Source: Paracoccus sp. SCSIO 75233 (GTDB lineage: Bacteria; Pseudomonadota; Alphaproteobacteria; Rhodobacterales; Rhodobacteraceae). Taken from it: 64,000 bases of DNA. The stretch is taken from the NCBI RefSeq assembly GCF_027912675.1, contig NZ_CP115760.1, positions 62,001-126,000 on the forward strand, in the 5' to 3' direction. Shown here piece after piece: positions 52,983 to 60,649 of the stretch (within the stretch, counting starts at the first letter, position 1; each line of letters opens with the position of its first letter). The notes under the pieces are model-generated. The model ran no database searches and had not been told where the DNA came from. It saw nothing but the letters and a program-made list of their open reading frames with translations. The translations under genes and the position numbers were made by a program.

Positions 52983-53246
52983 GTTGGCTCCTGTCCACTT
53001 TCCTTGCGATCGAGAACGACCGTTTAGGTAAATAGACGTTGCCCACTCTCTGACGTTACAACGTTGGTTGGCAAAAATCGTTACGGTTTGATTTTTTGGC
53101 GTGTTCCACCTTCTCGAGTAAGTGACCGAGATACGTCAGTTACAATTCATTTCGTAACGATATCCCTCGTTCAGCGTCTATTTCGATGCAGGGTTTAAGC
53201 GAACATGCGGCTGCTGTATGCGTTTTTCGAACATGAAGGCTGAACA
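52983..53246. promoter_or_regulatory. Divergent regulatory region of the metal ATPase and lipase genes
   Basis: 264 bp without a gene. GTTAC boxes occur at 53055, 53080 and 53139, and GTAAC at 53154. ATCGTTACG at about 53077-53085 is repeated inverted at 53153-53161. GTTAC/GTAAC at 53139-53158 form a 5-bp dyad. These may be operator sites for a shared regulator. Confidence 0.4.
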
Positions 53247-54152
53247 TTGACGGATTTCACGAAACCAGTCGGCAAGACGCACAAATCCTTTGCCCTCGTG
53301 TTAAGTGGTGGCGGGGCGAGAGGCCTGTCACACGCCGGTGTCCTACGCGCCCTCGTCGCAAGGGGCTATACCCCGAGCGCGATCGTAGGGGTGTCCATGG
53401 GTGCGGTCGTCGGCACCACATACGCCATGAACGACGATTGGTTCGACGCATTGGTCGCCATGGACACCAGCGGGTTTCCGGCAACCCCGGACTTTCGCTT
53501 GCCAGGTCTAACCGCTCGGATGAAAGGCCTTCGAACCGCTTTGCTTGCCGCGCGGGACATGTACTTCGGCTGGGGAGTTGGAGCGCCTACCGAGACATGG
53601 GGCCGCAGCGTCCTGTCAAGTCTGACGCAAGGTAAAAATCTTGAGAATGGTCGCATCCCGATCTTTGTCTGCGCGACGGATATGCTGACCGGGAAACGTG
53701 TGGTTTTCGGCAAGGGGAATGCCACAGATTACATCAATGCAAGCGCGGCGCTCGCCGGAATATTGCCACCCCTGGTCGATGGACCGCATGTGCTGATGGA
53801 CGGGGCTTACGCAGACATAGCGCCGGTCGACGTTGCGAGGGCTACAAGTGCCGAGATCGTGATCGCCGTCGACCCAAGCCAGCGCGAAAACACCATTGGC
53901 CCGAAAAACGGGATGCAGGCGATGCTGCGATCCATAGAAGTCTGCCAGTATGAACATGCACGGTTGCGGTTCGCGCAGGCGGATCTGGTGATCCGGCCTG
54001 AATTCGGACGGTCGATCGGCACACTTGAATTCGGTCTAAAGCGCCACTGTATCGCGGCTGGGGCCGTGGCCACCCGCCGCGCTTATGGTGATATCGAGAC
54101 GCTGCTTAATCCCGGGAATGCGGAGCGAATGGCCGAGCCGCTGGCAGGCTAG
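53247..54152 (+). CDS. Patatin-like phospholipase (RssA type)
   Basis: 301 residues with the patatin signature: oxyanion loop GGGARG (21-26), nucleophile Ser50 in GVSMG, and Asp185 in MDGAYAD. It is a cytoplasmic or membrane-associated acyl hydrolase. TTG start with GAAGG upstream; no better ATG is found. It is convergent with nuoN, divergent from the metal ATPase. Confidence 0.88.
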   Translation: MTDFTKPVGKTHKSFALVLSGGGARGLSHAGVLRALVARGYTPSAIVGVSMGAVVGTTYAMNDDWFDALVAMDTSGFPATPDFRLPGLTARMKGLRTALLAARDMYFGWGVGAPTETWGRSVLSSLTQGKNLENGRIPIFVCATDMLTGKRVVFGKGNATDYINASAALAGILPPLVDGPHVLMDGAYADIAPVDVARATSAEIVIAVDPSQRENTIGPKNGMQAMLRSIEVCQYEHARLRFAQADLVIRPEFGRSIGTLEFGLKRHCIAAGAVATRRAYGDIETLLNPGNAERMAEPLAG

Positions 54153-54201
54153 GATAGCAAGATCACCACTTTGACCGACTGGCACAAAACCGCGCCTTAA
54201 G

Positions 54202-55560
54202 TCAGCCGGGAAACACTCCCGCAAATAGCCCCATCAGCGCCGTGACCAGCGCGGTCGCCCAGAGAACGACCAACAGCGGCGGCGCCATATCAGTCCGGCC
54301 CGCATCGCCCTCGCGCGCCTGATACATCGACACCACTATGCGCAGATAGACCGCCAGCGCCAGCACACTGTTGAGGATGCCGATCACCGCCAGCCACAGA
54401 TAGCCGGTCTCGATCGCGGCGCCGAACAGCAGCACCTTGCCGACAAAGCCGAAGAGCGGCGGAATGCCGGTGAGCGACAGCAGGAACACGACCATCGCCA
54501 CGCCGACCACCGGTCGCGCGCGGCCGAACCCCTTGAAATCGTCCAGATTGCGGCCCGCGATCATTATGACTGCAAAGGCTCCCAGGTTCATCGCCACATA
54601 GGCCGCACCAAACACGATTACCGAAGGCAGGGCCAGCGCGCTGGTACCGAGCGCCACGATCCCCATCATGAAATAGCCCGCCTGCGCAACCGAAGAATAG
54701 GCCAGCAGCCGCACGGCATTGGTCTGCACCAGAGCCGCCAGATAGCCGAGTGTCATCGTCACTGCCGCGATCAGCGCGACGACGAACGGCCAGCCGGTGG
54801 CTACCGGCAGATCGCGCAGCACCTGCGCAAAGGCGAAGATCGCGGCAACCTTGGTGATGACCGACAGGAACGCCGCGACCGAGACCGGCGCGCCGTCATA
54901 GGCGTCCGGTGCCCAGAACTGGAACGGCACCAGCGCCGCCTTGTAGCCCAGCCCGATCAGCACCGCGACCAGCCCCGCCAGCGCGATCAGCGGCTTGCCA
55001 TCGAGCGCCCCGAGCTCGGAAAAGAGCGTCGACCCGGCCCCACCGAACCAGAAGGTCAGCCCGTAGATCATCACCGATCCGGTGACGGCGCCGAACACCA
55101 GATATTTCATCGCCGCCTCGGTCGCGGCATCGTTGCGCGGCCAGGCCACCATCGCGAAGGAGCCGAGGCCCGTCAGGACCACGCCCAGGACCAGCAGCAT
55201 CATGTCGCCACCGCCCGCCAGCATCAGCGCCCCCAGCGTCACCAGGCACAGCAGCACATAAACGCTGCCCTCGCGGTCCTTCCCGGCGATCTCGGCCCGC
55301 GTCATCAAAAGCGCCAGCGCGGTGCCCGGCAGCAAGATCAACTTGGCCCAGCCGGACAGCAGATCGACGCGGTAGGTGCCGCCAAAGACGCTGGTGTCGG
55401 CCTCCAGCAGCGGAAGGGTCAGCGCGGTGGACAGACCCAGCCCGATCAGCCCGAACGCCAACGCCAGACGGGGCGCGCGCAGCATCTCGGCCACCAGCAT
55501 CAGCACGACAGTGGAGGCCAGCATCAGCTCGGGAAACAGAAAGGACAGGTCGCGCGCCAT
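54202..55560 (-). CDS. nuoN: Complex I-like membrane subunit NuoN
   Basis: 452 residues, about 14 helices, of the antiporter-like family: LGYKAALVPFQFWAPDAYDGAPVSVAAFLSVITKVAAIFAFAQVL with the conserved Lys/Glu channel residues, and LLAYSSVAQAGYFMMG. Start MARDLSFLFPEL overlaps the nuoM stop by one base. Last gene of the leftward operon. Confidence 0.93.
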   Translation of the reverse strand: MARDLSFLFPELMLASTVVLMLVAEMLRAPRLALAFGLIGLGLSTALTLPLLEADTSVFGGTYRVDLLSGWAKLILLPGTALALLMTRAEIAGKDREGSVYVLLCLVTLGALMLAGGGDMMLLVLGVVLTGLGSFAMVAWPRNDAATEAAMKYLVFGAVTGSVMIYGLTFWFGGAGSTLFSELGALDGKPLIALAGLVAVLIGLGYKAALVPFQFWAPDAYDGAPVSVAAFLSVITKVAAIFAFAQVLRDLPVATGWPFVVALIAAVTMTLGYLAALVQTNAVRLLAYSSVAQAGYFMMGIVALGTSALALPSVIVFGAAYVAMNLGAFAVIMIAGRNLDDFKGFGRARPVVGVAMVVFLLSLTGIPPLFGFVGKVLLFGAAIETGYLWLAVIGILNSVLALAVYLRIVVSMYQAREGDAGRTDMAPPLLVVLWATALVTALMGLFAGVFPG

Positions 55561-57020
55561 TAGAATTGCAGTGCCCGCATCGTCGCGTCGATCATGCCCA
55601 GCAACCAGGACGGCGCGACCCCGATAAGGATGATGAGGATGAGCAGCGGCACGACGGCCTGCATCTCGCCGCGGTCCAGATCGGGCATCGCCGCCCATTT
55701 CTCGTTCGGCTCGCCCAGAAATACCGCCGCGATCGCGCGCAGGTAAAGCCCCGCCGTCACCACAATGGCGATAATCGCCACGATGGCCCAGGGCTGAGCA
55801 TTCAGCGTGGCCAGGAAGATCTGAAATTCAGCCGGGAAATGCGCCAACCCCGGCAGCCCGAGCGAGGCAAAGGCCGACAGCACGAAGGCCCAGCCCAGCC
55901 ATGGCACCTGCCCCAGCAGCCCGCCGAACGCGGTCATCTCGCGTTCGTGGGCGCGCGACTGCAACATGCCGACGAGAAAGAACAACGCCCCGGTGACGAC
56001 GCCGTGGCTGACCATCTGCAAGGTCGCACCATTGAGCGCGACCGCCCGCAAGTCAGGGTCCAGCGTCAGCGCCGCCACCGCGACGCCGATCACCACATAG
56101 CCCATGTGGTTCACCGACGTATAGGCGATCATCTTCTTCAGATCTGACTGCGCCAGCGCCACGAAGGCACCGTAAAGGGCGCTGAATACGCCAAAGGCCA
56201 GCACCACCTGACCGGCCTGCGCAAAGGCGTCGGGCGTCATCTGTAAGGCGAAACGCACAAGGCCGTATGTGCCGAATTTCAGCATCACCCCGGCGAGGAT
56301 CACGCTGCCCACGGTCGGGGCCTGCACGTGGGCCGCGGGCAGCCAAGTATGCACTGGAAAGGACGGGATCTTGACCGCGAAGGTGAACAGCATCGCGATC
56401 AGCGCCAGCATCGCCGCCAGCCCAGTCAGTGGCGGCGCCTCGATCCACAGCCGCATGTCAAAACTTCCCGTGGCCAGATACAGCCCGATGATCGCCAGCA
56501 ACAGCGGCAGCGAGCCTAGCAGCGTGTAGATGAAGAACATCAGCCCGGCGCGCTGGCGTTCTTCATAGCCCCAGCCGACGATCATGAAGTACATGCCGAC
56601 CAGCGACACTTCAAAGAAGACGTAGAACAGGAGCGCGTCCAGCGCCGCGAAAGTGCCGATCGACGCGGTCTCCAGCATCAGCATCAGCGCGACAAAGACC
56701 GCCGGGCGGTCGGTGATCCGCGCCGCATAGATTGCCGACAGGAAAAACAGCAGCGAGGTCAGCAGGATCAGCGGCAGGCTTAGCCCGTCGATGCCCAGCC
56801 GGTAGGCCGCGCCGATGGCCGGGATCCATGCGATCTCCTCGACCTGCGCGAAACCGCCTGGCAGCGTGCCCCGCGCCCAGATCGCCAGCGTCACCACGAA
56901 GGTCAGCCCGGTGGTGGCGATGGAAACGCCATGGGCGATGCGCGCCGACTTGTTTGGCAGGGCCATCAGCAGCACGCCACCAAGAAGCGGCAAAAAGACG
57001 GAGATCGAGAGAAGGGGCAT
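55560..57020 (-). CDS. nuoM: Complex I-like membrane subunit NuoM
   Basis: 486 residues: FFEVSLVGMYFMIVGWGYEERQRAGLMFFIYTLLGSLPLLLAI, FAVKIPSFPVHTWLPAAHVQAPTVGSVILAGVMLKFGTYGLVRFAL and SDLKKMIAYTSVNHMGYVVIG. The proton-channel Lys and Glu residues are retained. 17 bases downstream of nuoL. Confidence 0.94.
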   Translation of the reverse strand: MPLLSISVFLPLLGGVLLMALPNKSARIAHGVSIATTGLTFVVTLAIWARGTLPGGFAQVEEIAWIPAIGAAYRLGIDGLSLPLILLTSLLFFLSAIYAARITDRPAVFVALMLMLETASIGTFAALDALLFYVFFEVSLVGMYFMIVGWGYEERQRAGLMFFIYTLLGSLPLLLAIIGLYLATGSFDMRLWIEAPPLTGLAAMLALIAMLFTFAVKIPSFPVHTWLPAAHVQAPTVGSVILAGVMLKFGTYGLVRFALQMTPDAFAQAGQVVLAFGVFSALYGAFVALAQSDLKKMIAYTSVNHMGYVVIGVAVAALTLDPDLRAVALNGATLQMVSHGVVTGALFFLVGMLQSRAHEREMTAFGGLLGQVPWLGWAFVLSAFASLGLPGLAHFPAEFQIFLATLNAQPWAIVAIIAIVVTAGLYLRAIAAVFLGEPNEKWAAMPDLDRGEMQAVVPLLILIILIGVAPSWLLGMIDATMRALQF

Positions 57021-57037
57021 GGCGGGGTCGTCTTTCT

Positions 57038-58933
57038 TCAGGAGGACATCGGTAAGATCAGCAGCACCGCCGCGATGACGGCAATGCCCATGACGGTCAG
57101 GGCGAGTTCGCGGTGGATGAGCCCGCTTTGCAGCAGGCGCAGGCGGCGGCCGGCGGCAATTGTCCGGTCGACAAGGCCGAAGATCAGCCCGTCGATGCCT
57201 TTTGTGTCGGTGGTCTCGGCGCTGTCACCCAGGCGCAGGTTCATCCGGCCCACCTGAAGGGTCGCGGCATAAAGCCGGTTGTCTGAACGCTCGGCACTGG
57301 ATGCGGTGCCAAGGCTCAAGATCCGCACAAGGCCAAGTTGCGACGCCAGCAGACGCCGTTCGAAACCTTCACAGGCGGCGGCAAAAGCCAGCGACGGGCG
57401 CAGCACCAGCCCGTCCATACCGCCCGCGACGGCAAAGCCGCGCTGCGCCATCGGCAGAACCGGCCCCATCAGGCGGGCAGGTTGGATGAACCAGCCCAGC
57501 ACCAGGCCGCTCAGCGCCGCCATAAGCCCGAGGATCATCGCGGTTCCTTCCGGCGGCAGTTCGGCCTCAAGCAGATGTTCCAGCGGCGTGAAGGCGAACC
57601 CAAGCCCCGCCGCCAGCGCCGTCAGCACCGCCATGCCCGCACCCATCCAGCCCATCCCCTTGCCCAGAACGGGCTGGGCCTCGCCCTGCCACAGCACCCG
57701 CAGCGCCCGCGCCATATAGGCCCCGGTCAGCACCGTGCCTGCCAGCGCCAGCGGCGCGAGCCATACGACCCCGGGGGCCGCCAGCGCGGCGGCAAGGATC
57801 GCGTCCTTGGAAAAGAACCCCGCCAGCGGCGGGATCCCCGCCAGCGCCAAAGCAGCAATGCCGAAAGCGGCCAGCACCAGCGGTCGTGCCCGGCCCGCGC
57901 CCGCGACCGCATCCATGTCGGTGCTGTCGCGATCATGCTGGAACACACCCGCCCCCAGAAAAAGCGTGCTCTTTATCGCCGCGTGGGCGATAAGGTGCAG
58001 CAGCGCCGCCACCGGCACCCCCGCGCCAATGGCCAGCAGCATCAGCCCGTACTGGCTGGAGGTCGAGGCGGCCAGCAGCCGCTTCAGGTCCCGCTCGGCC
58101 AGCGCGATCAGGCCGGCAACGACGGCGGTGACGCCGCCCACCAGCCCGACCGCAATCAGCGCGCCTGCGGGCAGCATCGGGGTCACGCGGATCAGCAAGA
58201 TCGCCCCCGCCGCCACCAGAGTCGCGGAATGCAGCAAAGCGGAGACCGGCGTCGGGCCGGCCATGGCGCGCTGCAACCAGTCCTGCAACGGCACCTGCGC
58301 CGACTTGCCCATCGCGCCGATCAGCAACAGCAACCCGGCGACCAGTGCGGGCGTGCCGGTGATATCCAACGCGGCCGAGATTTCCGCGGTGCCGGCCCAG
58401 CCGATCAGCACGAAAATCCCCAGATAAAGCCCCAGATCGGCGCTGCGGGTATACAGAAACGCCCGCATCGCGGCACCGGGCACGCCGTCACGCCCATGCC
58501 AGAACCCGATCAGCAGATAGCTGGAAAAACCGATCAGTTCCCACGCCGCCAGCACGGTGATCCAGTCGCCCGCCAGAACCAGCGCCTGCATCGCGGCGAC
58601 AAACAGCAGCAGGATCCCGAAAAAGCGCGGCTTCTCGGGGTCGCTGCGCATGTAACCGACAGCGTAGATCAGCACACAGGCCGCCACCGTCGCCACCATG
58701 GCCGAAAACACCGCCGTCAGCGGCGTCGCGACCAACCGCAGCGGCATCTGCGGCAGCCCCGGCAGGACCAGTTGCATGGTGCCACCGGAAACGATCCCCG
58801 CCAGCAACGCCATCGCCGCGACAAACCCAAGGCCGACGCCCGCCAGTGCAATCGCTTCGGGTGCGCGGCGCAGCACAAGCGCCGCGAGACCCGCCAGCAG
58901 CGGCGCAAGGATAATGAGCGCCAGCATCGTCAT
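57038..58933 (-). CDS. nuoL: Complex I-like membrane subunit NuoL
   Basis: 631 residues: AWELIGFSSYLLIGFWHGRDGVPGAAMRAFLYTRSADLGLYLG, GKSAQVPLQDWLQRAMAGPTPVSALLHSATLVAAGAILLIRV, ERDLKRLLAASTSSQYGLMLLAIGAG. The transmembrane channel motifs are intact. The C-terminus bears extra helices as expected for the lateral helix. It starts over the nuoK stop. Confidence 0.94.
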   Translation of the reverse strand: MTMLALIILAPLLAGLAALVLRRAPEAIALAGVGLGFVAAMALLAGIVSGGTMQLVLPGLPQMPLRLVATPLTAVFSAMVATVAACVLIYAVGYMRSDPEKPRFFGILLLFVAAMQALVLAGDWITVLAAWELIGFSSYLLIGFWHGRDGVPGAAMRAFLYTRSADLGLYLGIFVLIGWAGTAEISAALDITGTPALVAGLLLLIGAMGKSAQVPLQDWLQRAMAGPTPVSALLHSATLVAAGAILLIRVTPMLPAGALIAVGLVGGVTAVVAGLIALAERDLKRLLAASTSSQYGLMLLAIGAGVPVAALLHLIAHAAIKSTLFLGAGVFQHDRDSTDMDAVAGAGRARPLVLAAFGIAALALAGIPPLAGFFSKDAILAAALAAPGVVWLAPLALAGTVLTGAYMARALRVLWQGEAQPVLGKGMGWMGAGMAVLTALAAGLGFAFTPLEHLLEAELPPEGTAMILGLMAALSGLVLGWFIQPARLMGPVLPMAQRGFAVAGGMDGLVLRPSLAFAAACEGFERRLLASQLGLVRILSLGTASSAERSDNRLYAATLQVGRMNLRLGDSAETTDTKGIDGLIFGLVDRTIAAGRRLRLLQSGLIHRELALTVMGIAVIAAVLLILPMSS

Positions 58934-59241
58934 CCCTTCAACTCGCGCGCTTCTTCCATCTCAACCGACCCGCGCACCCGGAACCGCGCGATGGCGATGG
59001 CAAAGCCGACCGCCATTTCGACCGCCATCACCGCCATCACGATCAGCACGAACATCTGACCGGCCGGTTCATCGGGATGCAGATAGCGCCAGAAGGCCAC
59101 CAGATTGACCAGTGCTGCGGCCAAAATCAGCTCGACCCCCATGATGATCATCACCAGGTTCGTCTGGCTCAGCGCGCCGTAAAGACCGATACCAAACAGC
59201 CCCGCGCCGACGCTGAGCGCGATCATCATCTCCACAATCAT
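58930..59241 (-). CDS. nuoK: Complex I-like membrane subunit NuoK
   Basis: 103 residues, three helices: GAGLFGIGLYGALSQTNLVMIIMGVELILAAALVNLVAFWR contains the two conserved membrane Glu positions region (VEL, then VEMAVGFAIAIARFR). Translation overlaps nuoJ and nuoL. Confidence 0.93.
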   Translation of the reverse strand: MIVEMMIALSVGAGLFGIGLYGALSQTNLVMIIMGVELILAAALVNLVAFWRYLHPDEPAGQMFVLIVMAVMAVEMAVGFAIAIARFRVRGSVEMEEARELKG

Positions 59242-59753
59242 TTGCTCTGCTCCGCGTTGGGGACGATGGCCACCATCGTGGCCGCAACCATGGCCGTCAG
59301 GATGGTCAGCCCTGCCGACTGGAAGATGAACATTGACCGGCCCAGCAATTCGCGGCCCAGATCGGCGGCCTGTTCATGCGCACCCGGCACAGACAGGGCG
59401 ACCGGACCCCAATCGGGCAGCCAGACCAGCAGCAGCGCCGCCAGCAGCCCAATGCCCCCGGCCCAGAGCGACAGGCGTTTCTGGTGGGTCATGTCCATTT
59501 TGCCCATGCCGCCGGGATCCATCATGAACATCACCATGAAAATCGCCATCACGCTCATTTCCGTGGCCATCATCATGATCTGCAACACGCCCAGAAACTC
59601 GGCCTGCATGACCAGAAACATCGCCCCTATCGCGGTTTGCGAAAACAGCAGCGCCAGCGCCGAGCGCACCATCGAATGGGTGCGGAAAACCACGACGCCG
59701 AACCACACCGCCGCGCCGCCGAAGAACGCCAAGAAGATCATCTGAACCGTCAT
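59238..59753 (-). CDS. nuoJ: Complex I-like membrane subunit NuoJ
   Basis: 171 residues, five helices: MTVQMIFLAFFGGAAVWFGVVVFRTHSMVRSALALLFSQTAIGAMFLVMQAEFLGVLQIMMMATEMSVMAIFM. The middle helix normally carrying YAGAVMVLFLF is Met-rich here (IMMMATEMSVMAIFMVMFMMD), an unusual composition. Start at 59753 overlaps nuoH. Confidence 0.85.
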   Translation of the reverse strand: MTVQMIFLAFFGGAAVWFGVVVFRTHSMVRSALALLFSQTAIGAMFLVMQAEFLGVLQIMMMATEMSVMAIFMVMFMMDPGGMGKMDMTHQKRLSLWAGGIGLLAALLLVWLPDWGPVALSVPGAHEQAADLGRELLGRSMFIFQSAGLTILTAMVAATMVAIVPNAEQSK

Positions 59754-60649
59754 ATCGGCACCACCAGCGCGATCACGCCCACGACAAAGATATTGGCCAG
59801 CGCCAGCGAGATCCCCAGCTTCCAGCTCAGCGCCAGGTAACGCGCTTCGCGGATGCGCGGCATATAGCGCCCGACGCTCAGCATGGCCGCGGCCACGGCC
59901 AGGATCTTGATCGCGCTCCAGGCCCACGCGGGCAGCCACGGGCCCAGCCAGCCGCCCAGATAGAAGGTCACGGTCGCCCCCGCCAGCGCCAGGATAATGA
60001 CCATCCGCGCCAGCCGCAGCACTGCCAGCCGCACGCCGGTATATTCCGCCTCGACCCCGCCGGCCAATTCGCCGGTCGCATCGGGCAGGTCCAGCGGCGG
60101 CAGCCAGGCCAGCCCCATCGCCGCCACGACGAACAGGACAAACCCCATCGGCTGGTACAGCACGTTCCAGAGCTGCGCCTGCGAGGCGACGATCTCAACC
60201 GTCGAGAGCGACTCCGCCCGCATGGCGACGGCGGTGATCGGCATCACGATCAGCATGGCATAGGCAATGAACTGGCCCAGGAACCGCCAGCCCGCGATCA
60301 TGGCGTAGGCCCCGTTCGGCCCCCAGCCCGCCATGATCAGCGCCACCAGCACATAGGCCAGCGCAGCGTTCAAAAACAGCGCTCCGGTCGCCAGGTCGGT
60401 GATGATAAGCCCCGGCGCCAGCGGGATCACTGCCACCGCCATCAGCCCCGCCACCAAAAGCAGCACCGGCCCAAGCTCAAAGAACAACCGGTCAGATTTG
60501 CGCGCCAGCAGCGATTCCCGCCCCATAAGCGCCAAGGCGGCCCAGGCCGGACCGGTCAGGCTCAGGTGCCCATGCACGGCCCATCGTTCGATGACGGCCA
60601 GCGCATAGGCCCCGGCGGCGAGCGACAGGAGAACGACAAGAATGCTCAT
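59750..60649 (-). CDS. nuoH: Complex I-like membrane subunit NuoH
   Basis: 299 residues, eight helices. The conserved loop WLPPLDLPDATGELAGGVEAEYTGVRLAVLRLARM corresponds to the PFDLPEAE...EYSG Q-tunnel loop of NuoH. It anchors the peripheral NuoB/NuoD proteins on the membrane arm. It is immediately downstream of the fusion gene, whose stop it overlaps. Confidence 0.92.
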   Translation of the reverse strand: MSILVVLLSLAAGAYALAVIERWAVHGHLSLTGPAWAALALMGRESLLARKSDRLFFELGPVLLLVAGLMAVAVIPLAPGLIITDLATGALFLNAALAYVLVALIMAGWGPNGAYAMIAGWRFLGQFIAYAMLIVMPITAVAMRAESLSTVEIVASQAQLWNVLYQPMGFVLFVVAAMGLAWLPPLDLPDATGELAGGVEAEYTGVRLAVLRLARMVIILALAGATVTFYLGGWLGPWLPAWAWSAIKILAVAAAMLSVGRYMPRIREARYLALSWKLGISLALANIFVVGVIALVVPI

